Shown here one piece after another: positions 28,146 through 38,499 of a stretch of 64,000 bases of DNA. The notes beneath the pieces were generated by a model. That model did not search any database and was not told the DNA's origin. It worked only from the letters and a program-made list of their open reading frames with translations. The DNA is from Flavobacterium psychrophilum (GTDB taxonomy: Bacteria > Bacteroidota > Bacteroidia > Flavobacteriales > Flavobacteriaceae). The stretch lies in NCBI GenBank assembly GCA_001708385.1, contig CP012388.1:1736001-1800000 (forward strand). Reading direction: 5' to 3'. The first letter of the stretch is position 1; each line of letters opens with the position of its first letter. Position numbers and translations under genes: made by a program.

Positions 28146-31100
28146 TTATGTATTTCTAACTTTAACGTGGTAGAATACATTTGGCTTAGTTCCTATGTGG
28201 TCAAGAAGGTGGTATGCCCTCTCATCCTCTTTAAGGGCCACAATTGGATCTTCTTTTTCATTTACGTCACCAAATACCATTGCACCGCTGCTGCATGCTG
28301 CAGAACAAGCACAAGCATCATTGAACTCACCTTTTGCAACTGTTCTTCCTTCGCGTTTCGCTTTAAGGATAACTGCCTGAGTAGACTGGATACAGAAAGA
28401 ACATTTTTCCATAACACCTCTAGAACGAACGTTAACATCCGGATTAAGAACCATGCGACCAAGATCATCGTTCATGTGGTAATCAAACTCGCTGTTTTTG
28501 TTGTAAAGGAACCAGTTGAAACGACGTACTTTATAAGGACAGTTGTTTGCGCAGTAACGAGTACCGACACAACGGTTATAAGCCATGTGGTTTTGACCCT
28601 GACGACCGTGAGACGTTGCCGCTACCGGACAAACAGTTTCACACGGAGCGTGGTTACAGTGCTGACACATTACCGGCTGGAATACTACCTGAGGATTCTC
28701 AGATGGGTCTTCCATTTCATTGAAAGTAGATACAGAATCAAATAATCCTGAAGCACTTTCTTTCTTAGTAACGTCTCCTGCAAATGTATCCTGAGAAGAG
28801 TAATACCTGTCAATACGCAACCAGTGCATATCACGGCTTCTTCTTATTTCTGATTTCCCTACTACAGGAACGTTGTTTTCTGCGTGACATGCGATAACAC
28901 AAGCACCACAACCTGTACAGGCATTAAGATCGATAGATAAGTTGAAGTGGTGTCCTGTAGTTCTGTCAAACGACTCCCAAAGGTCAATTGATGCAGCAGG
29001 CACTTCTTTATGGTCGTAAGATACAACCGGCATGATGTTCCATTCAGAAGCATCTTTCTCATTGAAATCTTTAAGGGTAGCTTCCTTAACGATATCTCCT
29101 CTACCCATTAATGTTTTTTGAAGCTGAACGCAGGCAAACTCATGCTCACCACTTGTTTTAGTCAGTTTCGCAGACTGGAACGAGTTAAGGTTATTATATA
29201 GTGTGTAAGCGTTAACACCTACAACCATTTCTTTTTTCATTGCTGCCTGACGGCCATACCCAAGGGCAAGACCAACAGAACCTTTTGCCTGACCCGGCTG
29301 AATGATAACCGGTACTTTTTCAAGTTTTTTACCGTTAACCTCGATAGTTACATAACTTCCGTTAAGACCACCGTTAGCAACATTCCAGTTTTCAAGGCCA
29401 AGAGCTTCAGCATCAGCTTTAGAAACAGTTACATAGTTATCCCAAGACACCCTTGTGATAGGATCTGGAAACTCTTGTAACCATGGGTTGTTAGCCTGCT
29501 GGCCATCACCCATACCTGTTTTAGTGTAAAGTACCAATTCTAATTTACCAGCTTCCGCCTTAGCAGCAGCTAGTTTAGAAGCAGCACCTGCATAATCAGC
29601 ACCGGCAGCAGTTGCAACCGGAGTAGCTTCAGCCATATAAACACCATCATGAACTAACTGGTTCCATGCCTTACCACCTGCGTAAGAAGCAGAAGCAGCT
29701 TTAACGTAACCATAATAGTCCTGAGCACTTCCAGACCATGCAAGTAATGCATCCTGGAATTGTTTTGTTTTGAACAACGGACGGATAGTTGGCTGCGTAA
29801 CCGCATAATATCCTTTAGCAACACTTACATCACCCCAAGACTCAAGATAGTGAGGAGCAGCAGCAGCTACAGTTGTTATAGAAGCAGTTTCATCTTCTTT
29901 AAGAGAGAAAGAAACTGATAATTTCACTTTTTTAAGACCTTCAGCAAAATCAGCGCTGTTTGCCAGTGTGTACACCGGATTCACACCACTCATGATAAGT
30001 GTATGAACGCTTCCTGCTTTCATATCTGCTACTAACTGAGCAACCGCTTTAGCATCACCCTTACGAGTAAGACGTGCACCACCAGGATTGAAAGCAGCCG
30101 ATTGCAATGCATTGTTTATTGCAAGAACAAGCAATTGAGCATTAACATCATCAAGACCTGTAACAACTACACCTCTTGAACCAGCAGCTTTAACCTGAGC
30201 AGCAGCGTTAGCCACAGCATCAGCATATGATTTGTTTGCAATTGCAGGAACACTTACACCAGAACCTGTAATAGCATTGTATATAGCAACAAGAGCATAT
30301 TTTTGCTCTGTAACAGTCAACGGAATACGTTTGTCTGCATTAGCACCTGAAAGCGACATATTAGCCTCAATCTGGATATGCTTAGACATTTTACCTTGTT
30401 TAGGGATACGACCGTTAGTATAACCTCCGTCAAATCCTCCACCCTGCCAATCGCCAAGGAAATCAGCACCTACGGAAAGGACAACATCAGCTTTACCAAA
30501 ATCGTAATCAGCTAGAGCCCTTTCACCATACACAGCCTGGAACGCATCCAAAGCTTCAGATGAAGATACTGCATCATAAACCACATGTTTGAATCCAGGA
30601 TATTTAGCACCAAATTCAGCAATTAGTTTATCAGTAGAAGGACTTGCTGTTGTACCTGTAAGCACGACAACCTGACCAGCACCTGCAGCAGCCTGAGAAA
30701 GACCTGCTTTTACTTTCGCTTCAACTTCTTCCCATGATGCAGGCTTACCCTCAATCACCGGCTGTTTTAAACGCATGCTGTCATAAAGCGACAACACAGA
30801 AGCATGAACACGAGCATTTGCAGCATACTTAGCACCTGCAAGCACATTGTTCTCTACTTTAATAGGACGGCCTTCGCGCGTCTTAATTAATATATTAGCG
30901 AAATCAAAACCATCATTCATGGTCGTTGCATAATAATCAGCAACACCCGGGATGATTTCTTCCGGCTGAACTACGTAAGGAATAGACTTGATAACCGGGC
31001 CCTCACAAGCAGCAAGCGATGCAGCCGCTGTACTGAACCCAACATATTTCAAAAAGTCACGACGGCTTGTTGATGAAGAGGCAAGAGCTTCCTTGTCGCC

Positions 31101-31217
31101 AAGAAATTCATCAGTAGGGATCTCCTCAACAAACTCATTGTTTCTTAGCGTCTCAACAATAGAACTATTTTCATTTAGCTCTTCAACACTTTGCCAGTAT
31201 TTTTTGTTTGATGCCAT
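28146..31217 (-). CDS. actB: Alternative complex III subunit ActB (iron-sulfur / molybdopterin-fold protein)
   Basis: ActB is the large periplasmic subunit. It fuses a molybdopterin-oxidoreductase-like domain (which binds no Mo cofactor in characterised complexes) to an iron-sulfur domain. The 1023-residue protein has a Tat-like signal in its N-terminal part (SRRDFLKYVGFS) ending in a lipobox (SLAACEG), inside a longer cytoplasmic leader. The C-terminal third has four Cys groups: CTGCGACVIAC, CQHCNHAPCETVC, CVGTRYCANNC, and CSFC with CACSAAC. They fit three [4Fe-4S] and one [3Fe-4S] cluster. The actA and actC genes flank it with gaps of 33 and 38 bases. Confidence 0.95.
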   Translation of the reverse strand: MASNKKYWQSVEELNENSSIVETLRNNEFVEEIPTDEFLGDKEALASSSTSRRDFLKYVGFSTAAASLAACEGPVIKSIPYVVQPEEIIPGVADYYATTMNDGFDFANILIKTREGRPIKVENNVLAGAKYAANARVHASVLSLYDSMRLKQPVIEGKPASWEEVEAKVKAGLSQAAAGAGQVVVLTGTTASPSTDKLIAEFGAKYPGFKHVVYDAVSSSEALDAFQAVYGERALADYDFGKADVVLSVGADFLGDWQGGGFDGGYTNGRIPKQGKMSKHIQIEANMSLSGANADKRIPLTVTEQKYALVAIYNAITGSGVSVPAIANKSYADAVANAAAQVKAAGSRGVVVTGLDDVNAQLLVLAINNALQSAAFNPGGARLTRKGDAKAVAQLVADMKAGSVHTLIMSGVNPVYTLANSADFAEGLKKVKLSVSFSLKEDETASITTVAAAAPHYLESWGDVSVAKGYYAVTQPTIRPLFKTKQFQDALLAWSGSAQDYYGYVKAASASYAGGKAWNQLVHDGVYMAEATPVATAAGADYAGAASKLAAAKAEAGKLELVLYTKTGMGDGQQANNPWLQEFPDPITRVSWDNYVTVSKADAEALGLENWNVANGGLNGSYVTIEVNGKKLEKVPVIIQPGQAKGSVGLALGYGRQAAMKKEMVVGVNAYTLYNNLNSFQSAKLTKTSGEHEFACVQLQKTLMGRGDIVKEATLKDFNEKDASEWNIMPVVSYDHKEVPAASIDLWESFDRTTGHHFNLSIDLNACTGCGACVIACHAENNVPVVGKSEIRRSRDMHWLRIDRYYSSQDTFAGDVTKKESASGLFDSVSTFNEMEDPSENPQVVFQPVMCQHCNHAPCETVCPVAATSHGRQGQNHMAYNRCVGTRYCANNCPYKVRRFNWFLYNKNSEFDYHMNDDLGRMVLNPDVNVRSRGVMEKCSFCIQSTQAVILKAKREGRTVAKGEFNDACACSAACSSGAMVFGDVNEKEDPIVALKEDERAYHLLDHIGTKPNVFYHVKVRNT

Positions 31218-31250
31218 GTTGTATATAGATATTAGCTTCTTAAAAATTTA

Positions 31251-32585
31251 TTAATAGTGACATTTACCACACTCTGTACCACCCATGTTTGCAGCAGTAA
31301 GCTTAACTACGCCATATTTTTTGGCAAGTTCATCGTGGATTTTCTTGTAGTAGTCATTTCCTTCTACTTTAACATCTGTCTCACGGTGACAGTTAATACA
31401 CCATCCCATTGTTAATGGAGAATGTTGCCTCATAACTTCCATAGTCTCTACAGGACCGTGACATGTCTGACATTCAACACCTGCAACAGACACGTGCTGA
31501 GAGTGGTTAAAGTAAACGAAATCCGGAAGATTATGAACTCTAACCCACTTAACTGGTTTTTGTTTTCCGGTATATTTTTGAGCCGTAGCATCCCATCCTA
31601 CAGCATTATACAATTCTTTAATCTGACTAGAGTAGAATTCTTTTGAATGATCTACATATATAGAATCTTTATCACCCTGGAACTCAGAAATGTTTTTATG
31701 ACAGTTCATACACACATTAAGAGATGGTATACCTGATGTTTTACTTACCCTTGCAGAAGAGTGACAGTACTTACAGTCGATACCGTTATCACCAGCGTGA
31801 ATTTTGTGCGAGAAGTGAATTGGCTGAATTGGCTCATACCCCTGATCTACACCTACCTGCATCAGGTAACCGTAAAGGAAGTATGAAGACGCAAGCATTA
31901 GCAAAATAACAGTCACCAAAACAAGAAACTGGTTTTTAGCATATGCTTTCCACACAGAAATACCCGGCTCTTTAGCAACCTGAACCCCGTTAGCAGAAGA
32001 TATTCTTGTAAGCGTTCTTTTCACAAGAACAAGCATTACAATAAGAACACCCAACACAACAACAAGAGCACCAAGTACTAAATTGTTAGACATTGAACCC
32101 CCTGAAGCATCAGCACCAGCACCCTGAGCACCCGCAGCTTTAGGCGGAGCAACAGCAGCCGGCTCAGATGTATACGCCATGATATTATCAATATCAGTTG
32201 TAGACAGCTGTGGGAACGGCGTCATTACAGCATTATTATTTTCAGCAAAAAGTTTTACTGCAACAGGATCACCTGCTTTAATCATTGCACTGCTGTTCTG
32301 AACCCACTTGTAAATCCATGCACGATCATGCTTATCTGCAACACCCCTTAAAGCCGGACCCGTAGATTTGGCATCAAGTTTGTGACATGCAGCACAAAGA
32401 GTATTAAACAACTCTTTACCCTTAGCAGGGTCACCAGCCCCATCAGCCGGTGCTGCCGCAGCATCAGCTGCAGGCGCAGGAGCCGCAGCATCCTGTGCAT
32501 AAGATGTAATGGAAAATGACAGCGAGAACGCCAGACAGAACAATAAAATTCTTGAAAACGAAGTATGGTTACCCACTTTTTTCAT
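31251..32585 (-). CDS. actA: Alternative complex III subunit ActA, cytochrome c fused to pentaheme domain
   Basis: ActA is the multiheme subunit carrying electrons out of the complex. The 444-residue protein has a signal peptide (ends TSYAQ) and a class I cytochrome c domain with CAACH and an Ala/Pro linker. One membrane helix lies at about residues 165-190 and a second hydrophobic segment at about 220. A pentaheme domain with CKYCH, CMNCH, CQTCH, CINCH and CGKCH follows. That makes six heme sites. I chose the ATG at 32585; the in-frame TTG at 32627 would put a charged leader before the signal peptide. A good promoter lies about 80 bases upstream. It is the first gene of the act-cox operon. 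Confidence 0.94.
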   Translation of the reverse strand: MKKVGNHTSFSRILLFCLAFSLSFSITSYAQDAAAPAPAADAAAAPADGAGDPAKGKELFNTLCAACHKLDAKSTGPALRGVADKHDRAWIYKWVQNSSAMIKAGDPVAVKLFAENNNAVMTPFPQLSTTDIDNIMAYTSEPAAVAPPKAAGAQGAGADASGGSMSNNLVLGALVVVLGVLIVMLVLVKRTLTRISSANGVQVAKEPGISVWKAYAKNQFLVLVTVILLMLASSYFLYGYLMQVGVDQGYEPIQPIHFSHKIHAGDNGIDCKYCHSSARVSKTSGIPSLNVCMNCHKNISEFQGDKDSIYVDHSKEFYSSQIKELYNAVGWDATAQKYTGKQKPVKWVRVHNLPDFVYFNHSQHVSVAGVECQTCHGPVETMEVMRQHSPLTMGWCINCHRETDVKVEGNDYYKKIHDELAKKYGVVKLTAANMGGTECGKCHY

Positions 32586-32666
32586 ATTAAAAATGATTAT
32601 CGACTTAAATTGGTATAGTTTTTTCAAGACATGACATAATACACCATGCCTTTTTTAAAACTCCCA

Positions 32667-32696
32667 CAAAAATACGACTTAAGAATTATTCTCAAA
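32667..32696 (-). promoter_or_regulatory. Promoter of the act-cox operon
   Basis: On the minus strand, TTTG (32693-32696), an 18-base spacer and TATTTTTG (32667-32674) match the Bacteroidota consensus TTG-N19-TAnnTTTG well. The box lies about 80 bases before the actA ATG. Confidence 0.7.
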
Positions 32697-32747
32697 CCTT
32701 AAATAAATCTTAATCTATAATTTATAAAGATTCTAAATAAATCAGGC

Positions 32748-32779
32748 TTTCGCCCGTAAAATAAATAGTTGTACTTTTG
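32748..32779 (+). promoter_or_regulatory. Promoter of the SPOR-domain gene
   Basis: TACTTTTG (32772-32779) is a perfect -7 box, and TTTC at 32748-32751 is an imperfect -33 box 20 bases upstream. The SPOR gene ATG follows 18 bases later. Confidence 0.5.
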
Positions 32780-32797
32780 CGTTAAACACAGTTCATT

Positions 32798-33187
32798 ATG
32801 AGAATTTTAAACCTACAGACTTACAAAATCGCCCTAATTTCACTTACCTTTTTCGCCACAAAAGCAATGGCACAGGAAGGTAATGTTTCTGTTTCACAGG
32901 ACTCCCGCTTTGAGCAACTGCTAGCCGAAAAGCGTAAAATTAACTCATCTATTACCGTTAACGATAAATATAAGGTACAAATATTTTACGGAGACAACAG
33001 CAAAGCACGTAAAACACTAACTGATTTCAGAAGAGATTTTAAAGACCTTGATGGCACTATAATATTTGAAAGCCCAACATATAAGGTATGGGTTGGTAAC
33101 TTTAAGTCGCGAATTGACGCTGAAAAACGGTTGATCGACATCAAAAAGAAATACCCGCACGCCTTACTAATTAAGCCAAACAAGTAG
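32798..33187 (+). CDS. SPOR-domain periplasmic protein
   Basis: This is a 129-residue exported protein. The signal peptide ends at TKAMAQ (about residue 25). A single SPOR domain covers about residues 55-127 (KYKVQIFYG, then YKVWVGNFKSRIDAEK). SPOR domains bind peptidoglycan stripped of peptide side chains, often at division sites. Proteins this short would be little more than a signal plus the SPOR domain. The gene is divergent from actA and ends at a strong hairpin terminator. Confidence 0.88.
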   Translation: MRILNLQTYKIALISLTFFATKAMAQEGNVSVSQDSRFEQLLAEKRKINSSITVNDKYKVQIFYGDNSKARKTLTDFRRDFKDLDGTIIFESPTYKVWVGNFKSRIDAEKRLIDIKKKYPHALLIKPNK

Positions 33188-33203
33188 GTATGTACTCATA
33201 GAA

Positions 33204-33225
33204 AATCCCGCAAAATTGCGGGATT
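33204..33225 (+). terminator. Terminator of the SPOR-domain gene
   Basis: The arms AATCCCGCA and TGCGGGATT are followed by TTTTTT. The hairpin is nearly identical to the infB terminator at 33653. Confidence 0.85.
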
Positions 33226-33230
33226 TTTTT

Positions 33231-33652
33231 ATTTCACACTTTTGTAGCACTATTACATCGGAGGCAATTTTCAATTTTAATGAGTTTGTTCAGTTTTCAC
33301 AAATGCTATTTTGGAACCAAAGTCTTCACTCTATTACTGTCAAAAAACAGTCATATCATGAGCTATTCGTCGTGGTAGAATACTTTACTTCATAAGAATC
33401 TTCAGACATATACTTAAACCGACACATCAACAAACATTTTACCGCATCACAGACAACAATACACAACTTCAAAAAGACTTATTATTCAATGCTTAATGCC
33501 AGAACCACAGACCCACTCAAACACCCCAAATATACCTAGTTCAAACATATATTTGAAGCTTTCAAAAAGCGTTACCGCGCCCTTTTCAATACTATTCACA
33601 ACAATTTAAAAAACCAAATACTGATATCCTTATTTCGTTTTACTCCATAAAA
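33231..33652. other. Gene-free interval between two convergent terminators
   Basis: About 420 bases hold no ORF with coding character and no tRNA or other RNA that I recognise. The interval lies between two near-identical terminators that face each other. Confidence 0.5.
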
Positions 33653-33672
33653 AATCCCGCAATTGCGGGATT
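33653..33672 (-). terminator. Terminator of the rimP-nusA-infB operon
   Basis: The arms AATCCCGC and GCGGGATT with an AATT loop are followed on the minus strand by TTTTTTATGG. It lies 24 bases after the infB stop. Confidence 0.85.
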
Positions 33673-33695
33673 CTATATATAAACAAACTTATTTA

Positions 33696-36620
33696 TTATT
33701 TAAGCTTCTTTTTAACTTCAACTTCCTGGTAAGCTTCAATGATATCAAGCTGCTGGATGTCGTTGTAGTTCTTAACCTGCATACCACAGTCATAACCTTT
33801 AGAAACTTCTTTCACGTCGTCTTTGAAACGTTTAAGAGCCGTAAGTTCTCCTGTGTATATTACAACACCTTCTCTAATTAACCTGATCCTTGAGTTCCTG
33901 AATATTTTACCATCAGTTACCATACAACCTGCAATGGTACCAACTTTAGATATTTTGAACGTTTCACGGATCTCTGCAGTACCGGTGATCTCTTCTTTAA
34001 GCTCAGGTGAAAGCATACCTTCCATCGCATCTTTAAGGTCATCGATAGCATCATAGATAATCGAGTAGTTTCTGATGTCGATCTCTTCTTTATCAGCAAG
34101 AGTTCTTGCACTTGCAGAAGGACGAACGTTAAATCCAATAATAATCGCATCAGATGCCGATGCAAGCAATACGTCAGACTCTGTAATCGCACCTACACCT
34201 TTATGTATGATATTGATTTGAATCTCTTCAGTAGAAAGTTTAGAGAATGAATCAGATAATGCTTCAACCGAACCATCCACGTCACCTTTAAGGATAATGT
34301 TAAGCTCTTTAAATTGTCCAAGCGCAATCCTACGTCCAATCTCAGCAAGCGTAATATGCCTTTGTGTACGAACAGACTGCTCACGCATTAACTGTGTGCG
34401 TTTTGCAGCAATTTGCTTCGCTTCTCTCTCATCTTCAAACACACTGAACTTATCACCTGCAGTCGGAGCACCGTCAAGACCTAATATAGATATAGGTGTA
34501 GATGGCCCTGCCTCTTTTACATTGTGACCACGCTCATCGTGCATCGCTTTAATTTTACCATGGTGCTTACCTGCAAGAACATAATCTCCCAGTTTAAGCG
34601 TACCACCCTGTACAAGCACTGTAGAAACGTAACCCCTTCCTTTATCAAGGAAAGCCTCTACCACAGTACCAACAGCTGCTTTATCAGAATTAGCTTTAAG
34701 ATCTAAGATCTCTGCCTCAAGCAATACTTTTTCAAGAAGCTCTTTAACACCTAAACCTGTTTTAGCCGAAATATCGTGCGATTGTATTTTACCACCCCAG
34801 TCTTCAACAAGAAGATTCATACCGGCAAGCCTTTCCTTAATTTTCTCAGGATTAGCATTTGGTTTATCTACTTTATTGATAGCAAATATAATTGGTACAC
34901 CTGCTGCCTGTGCGTGATTGATTGCCTCTTTTGTCTGAGGCATGATATCATCGTCTGCTGCGATTACAATAATCGCGATATCCGTAACCTGAGCACCACG
35001 TGCACGCATCGCGGTAAACGCCTCGTGACCCGGTGTATCAAGGAATGCAATTTTCTGGCCGTTATCAAGAGTTACCCCGTAAGCACCAATGTGCTGCGTG
35101 ATACCACCCGACTCACCTGCAATTACATTTTCTTTACGAATGTAGTCAAGAAGGGATGTTTTACCGTGGTCAACGTGACCCATTACAGTCACAATCGGAG
35201 CCCTGAACGATAAATCTTCTTCTTTATCTGCAACTACCTCCATTGATTCCTCAATATCTGTAGTAATAAATTCTACTTCAAAACCAAACTCATCTGCAAC
35301 AATAGTAAGAGTTTCAGCATCTAAACGCTGGTTCATGGTAACCATGATACCAAGTGACATACATACAGAGATCACTTTAGTAATAGGCACATCCATCATG
35401 GTTGCAATTTCACCTACAGTTACAAACTCGGTAACTTTGATAGTTTTGCTTCCTTCTTCAAGCATTCTTTGTTCATCATCAGATTTCTGACGGTGGCTAT
35501 CACGCTTGTCTCTTCTATATTTAGCCGCTTTAGACTTGCTTCCTTTACCCTGAAGTTTTTCAAGGGTTTCACGGATTTGGTTTTTAACTTCTTCTTCGGT
35601 AGGCTCTACCTTAGATACGATAGCCGGACGTTTGTTAGGGCCAAATTTATTGCCGCCTTGTCCGCCACCTTGTGTATTAGGACGTATCTGGTGACCTCCG
35701 GGTGGCCTGGCTCCGCCTTGCCCCTGTTGTGCACCACCCTGGCCCTGAGGCTTAGGAGTAATCCTTTTACGTTTGTTTTTATCTGCGTTCTGCTGGTTGG
35801 TGTTACCCACAGCCCCGCCTGGTTTAGGAGCATCTTTTTTGAACTCCTCTTTTTTCTTCTTAGGCTTATTGAACTGCGAAAGGTCAATAGTCTGCCCTGT
35901 AAAAGTTGCACCGGTAAGCTTCTGGTACTGCGTTTTAATCCTCTCCTCTTCAGGAGCGGCGGCAGATGCTGCAGGAGCAGCGGCGTCAGCTTGCGGTTTG
36001 TTTTCTGCAGGAGCAGCCGGTTTTTCTTCGGCAGGCTTGTTAGGCTGTATAGCAGGTTCCTTTGCTTTTTGCTCAGGCACCACAGTTTCGGCTTTAGGAG
36101 CTTCCACTTTTGGTGTTTCTGCTTTTGGCGCTTCAGCTTTAGGAGCCTCTTCCTGTTTTGGAGTCTCCGCTTTTGGCGCTTCCTGCACCTTAGGCTCCTC
36201 TACAGGTGCTTTAAGCTCCTCTTTTGGAGGAGTGACTGAAGAAGGCTCTGCTTTTTTAGCATTAAGGTCTATTTTACCGACAGCAACCGGGCCGGATAGT
36301 GTAGCTTTCGCTTTGATCACTTCCTGTCTTTGTCTTTCTTCGTCCTGCTTCCTTTTATCCTCAATCTCTTTTTCTCTTTCTATACGAAGCGCTTCTTTCT
36401 CTTTACGCTTTTCTTCGCTAACCTCAAGAGAAGCTGCTTTCTTACCTTTATCGGCAGAAAACTGGTTGAAAAGGGCATTAGATTCCTCTGTGGATATCTT
36501 AGCATTTGGGCTTGACTCTATAGTAAAGCCTTTGTCCTTAAGATACTCCACGGCCCTGTCCAGCGAAATATTTAATTCCCTTAGTACTTTGTTAATTCTT
36601 ATTGCTCTTTCTTCAGACAT
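33696..36620 (-). CDS. infB: Translation initiation factor IF-2
   Basis: IF-2 is the GTPase that brings initiator tRNA to the ribosome. The 974-residue protein has an N-terminal IF2_N-like domain (about 1-55), then a long Ala/Pro/Lys/Glu-rich linker (about 110-370) with repeated PKAE units and a Gly/Gln-rich part. The G domain shows [17 protein letters not shown] and NKVDKPNA. Domains II to IV follow and end in VEVKKKLK. The long linker explains the large antisense open frames here. It is the last gene of rimP-nusA-infB, with 58 bases after nusA, and ends at its own terminator. Confidence 0.98.
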   Translation of the reverse strand: MSEERAIRINKVLRELNISLDRAVEYLKDKGFTIESSPNAKISTEESNALFNQFSADKGKKAASLEVSEEKRKEKEALRIEREKEIEDKRKQDEERQRQEVIKAKATLSGPVAVGKIDLNAKKAEPSSVTPPKEELKAPVEEPKVQEAPKAETPKQEEAPKAEAPKAETPKVEAPKAETVVPEQKAKEPAIQPNKPAEEKPAAPAENKPQADAAAPAASAAAPEEERIKTQYQKLTGATFTGQTIDLSQFNKPKKKKEEFKKDAPKPGGAVGNTNQQNADKNKRKRITPKPQGQGGAQQGQGGARPPGGHQIRPNTQGGGQGGNKFGPNKRPAIVSKVEPTEEEVKNQIRETLEKLQGKGSKSKAAKYRRDKRDSHRQKSDDEQRMLEEGSKTIKVTEFVTVGEIATMMDVPITKVISVCMSLGIMVTMNQRLDAETLTIVADEFGFEVEFITTDIEESMEVVADKEEDLSFRAPIVTVMGHVDHGKTSLLDYIRKENVIAGESGGITQHIGAYGVTLDNGQKIAFLDTPGHEAFTAMRARGAQVTDIAIIVIAADDDIMPQTKEAINHAQAAGVPIIFAINKVDKPNANPEKIKERLAGMNLLVEDWGGKIQSHDISAKTGLGVKELLEKVLLEAEILDLKANSDKAAVGTVVEAFLDKGRGYVSTVLVQGGTLKLGDYVLAGKHHGKIKAMHDERGHNVKEAGPSTPISILGLDGAPTAGDKFSVFEDEREAKQIAAKRTQLMREQSVRTQRHITLAEIGRRIALGQFKELNIILKGDVDGSVEALSDSFSKLSTEEIQINIIHKGVGAITESDVLLASASDAIIIGFNVRPSASARTLADKEEIDIRNYSIIYDAIDDLKDAMEGMLSPELKEEITGTAEIRETFKISKVGTIAGCMVTDGKIFRNSRIRLIREGVVIYTGELTALKRFKDDVKEVSKGYDCGMQVKNYNDIQQLDIIEAYQEVEVKKKLK

Positions 36621-36678
36621 ACAATCTTTTTAATTTTACTTCTGTGTTGTGTTGGTGTGCTGTAATGTAAACCTGTTT

Positions 36679-37920
36679 TTAATCTTCAAACTCTTCTTTT
36701 AGTATTCTCACCACCTCAAGTATCGTTTCTTCTTCAAGATCGGTTCTCCTTACAAGATCCTGCACATCCTGGTTCAATACGCTTCTTGCGGTATCAAGTC
36801 CTATTTTAGCAAACTCCTCTATTACCCATCCTTCGATTTCGTCAGAGAACTCTGTTAATTCAACGTCTTCGTCTTCAGCAGCTGTTCCTTCACGGATAAC
36901 ATCAAGCTCATAACCTGTTAAAAGGCCTGCAAGTTTAATATTATGACCGCCACGGCCAATTGCTTTAGAAACTTCCTCCAATTTAAGGAAAACTTCAGCT
37001 CTGTTATTTGTCTCGTCTAGTTTAATAGAAGAAACTTTAGCAGGGCTAAGTGCCCTTGAAATGTAAAGCTGTGTATTTGTAGTATAATTGATAACATCAA
37101 TATTCTCATTACCAAGCTCACGAACGATACCATGGATACGAGATCCTTTCATACCAACACATGCTCCAACAGGATCTATCCTGTCATCATATGAATCTAC
37201 AGCTACTTTTGCTTTTTCTCCCGGAATCCTTACAACTTTCTTAACCATAATAAGGCCGTCAAAAACTTCAGGTATTTCCTGCTCAAATAATTTCTCAAGG
37301 AACAATTCTGATGTTCTTGACATTATGATCTGAGGCTTATTCCCTTTAAGCTCTACGCTTTCAATAATTCCACGAACGTTATCTCCCTTCCTGAAAAAGT
37401 CAGACGGAATCTGTTTTTCTTTCGGAAGAACTATCTCATTTCCTTCATCATCCACCAAAATTACAGCTTTTGGTCTAACATGGTGCACTTCTGCGGTATA
37501 AATATCACCAATTATATCTTTAAACTGCTTATAAAGGTTTGTATTATCATGTTCATGTATCTTAGAAATAAGATTTTGACGAAGTGCAAGTATCGCTCTT
37601 CTACCAAGCTGTATTAGCTTAACCTCTTCCGACACATCTTCACCCACTTCAAAATCGGGCTCTATTTTTCTTGCTTCAGAAAGCGATATCTCCTGGTTTG
37701 GATCTTCCACCTCACCATCAGCAACTACCACACGGTTTCTCCAAATTTCCATATCCCCTTTGTCAGGGTTGATAATGATATCGAAATTATCATCTGAACC
37801 ATATTTCTTTTTCAGTGCATTCCTGAATACATCTTCCAGGATAGCCATAAGCGTAACTCTATCTATAAGCTTATCATCCTTAAATTCTGAAAACGAATCG
37901 ATTAATGCTAGATTTTCCAT
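36679..37920 (-). CDS. nusA: Transcription termination/antitermination protein NusA
   Basis: NusA binds RNA polymerase and nascent RNA and affects pausing, termination and antitermination. The 413-residue protein has the N-terminal domain (about 1-125), an S1 domain (about 130-200), and two KH domains with CVGMKGSRIHGIVREL and AIGRGGHNIKLA. It lacks the long acidic C-terminal repeats of the E. coli protein, as expected for this phylum. It sits between rimP and infB, 19 bases after rimP. NusA controls its own operon in E. coli, which is relevant to the leader hairpin upstream of rimP. Confidence 0.97.
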   Translation of the reverse strand: MENLALIDSFSEFKDDKLIDRVTLMAILEDVFRNALKKKYGSDDNFDIIINPDKGDMEIWRNRVVVADGEVEDPNQEISLSEARKIEPDFEVGEDVSEEVKLIQLGRRAILALRQNLISKIHEHDNTNLYKQFKDIIGDIYTAEVHHVRPKAVILVDDEGNEIVLPKEKQIPSDFFRKGDNVRGIIESVELKGNKPQIIMSRTSELFLEKLFEQEIPEVFDGLIMVKKVVRIPGEKAKVAVDSYDDRIDPVGACVGMKGSRIHGIVRELGNENIDVINYTTNTQLYISRALSPAKVSSIKLDETNNRAEVFLKLEEVSKAIGRGGHNIKLAGLLTGYELDVIREGTAAEDEDVELTEFSDEIEGWVIEEFAKIGLDTARSVLNQDVQDLVRRTDLEEETILEVVRILKEEFED

Positions 37921-37939
37921 GCCAACTTTCTTATTTTTT

Positions 37940-38404
37940 TTAAAATTTTATTACAACAACTGCTTCTTTAACATCTCCATAAGGTATTTCTGCCTTTTTG
38001 GATACTGTTTCTTTTCCTTTACCTATTTGTTTAGGTTCGCGGGCGGTCCACTCCAGTGTGAAAAATTCTTCATTCGCACCTGTAACAACTGCCTCAATTT
38101 GTTCTGTAGCGGTTTTAACGCTCAGGGTCCTGCCAATATTTTTTCTAAACTGCCTTGGCAATTTAAGCGGGCTTGTAGCTCCGGATGAAGCCACTTCCAG
38201 TGAAAAATCTTCTTCTTCCCTGTCAAGATTATGCTCAATCGCCCTGCTGATATCTATACAGTCCTGAAGGTTAACTCCATTATCGCCGTCAAGCGTTACC
38301 ATGATCTTGTTTGCACCGGTTATAGAAAGCTCTATAAGAAACAGCTCTGGGTGTTCCTCAAGGCCTTTATTAAGCAGGTCTGCAACTTTTTCCTTAAATG
38401 TCAT
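37940..38404 (-). CDS. rimP: Ribosome maturation factor RimP
   Basis: RimP helps assemble the 30S subunit. The 154-residue protein has the N-terminal alpha/beta domain with the [14 protein letters not shown] motif and the SSGATSPL hinge (the family's SPG(L/I) region), then a C-terminal SH3-like barrel. It is the first gene of rimP-nusA-infB, the conserved order. The ATG at 38404 lies 12 bases downstream of a terminator-like hairpin, so expression of the operon may depend on read-through. Confidence 0.95.
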   Translation of the reverse strand: MTFKEKVADLLNKGLEEHPELFLIELSITGANKIMVTLDGDNGVNLQDCIDISRAIEHNLDREEEDFSLEVASSGATSPLKLPRQFRKNIGRTLSVKTATEQIEAVVTGANEEFFTLEWTAREPKQIGKGKETVSKKAEIPYGDVKEAVVVIKF

Positions 38405-38416
38405 ATTGTATAAAAA

Positions 38417-38436
38417 GAGGGGACTCCCGTCCCCTC
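38417..38436 (-). promoter_or_regulatory. Terminator-like hairpin in the rimP-nusA-infB leader
   Basis: An 8-base perfect stem (GAGGGGAC / GTCCCCTC) with a 4-base loop is followed on the minus strand by five T. It lies between the likely promoter and the rimP start codon. No upstream gene runs in this direction, so the hairpin cannot serve as a normal gene end. A T-run is present only on the minus-strand side. An attenuator is the simplest reading. Confidence 0.6.
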
Positions 38437-38464
38437 ATTATTTAGTATTTGATAAATAACGATG

Positions 38465-38472
38465 CAAATATA
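38465..38472 (-). promoter_or_regulatory. -7 promoter element for rimP-nusA-infB
   Basis: On the minus strand this reads TATATTTG, a full match to TAnnTTTG, about 60 bases before rimP. The -33 region reads TTTTC (38492-38496), which is only approximate. Confidence 0.5.
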
Positions 38473-38499
38473 GTAATTTTTTTTATATCTTGAAAATCA

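Noticed and set aside
35469..36633. Plus-strand frames of 256 and 286 codons
   Set aside because: They are antisense to the Ala/Pro/Lys/Glu linker of infB, whose codon bias removes stops on the other strand.
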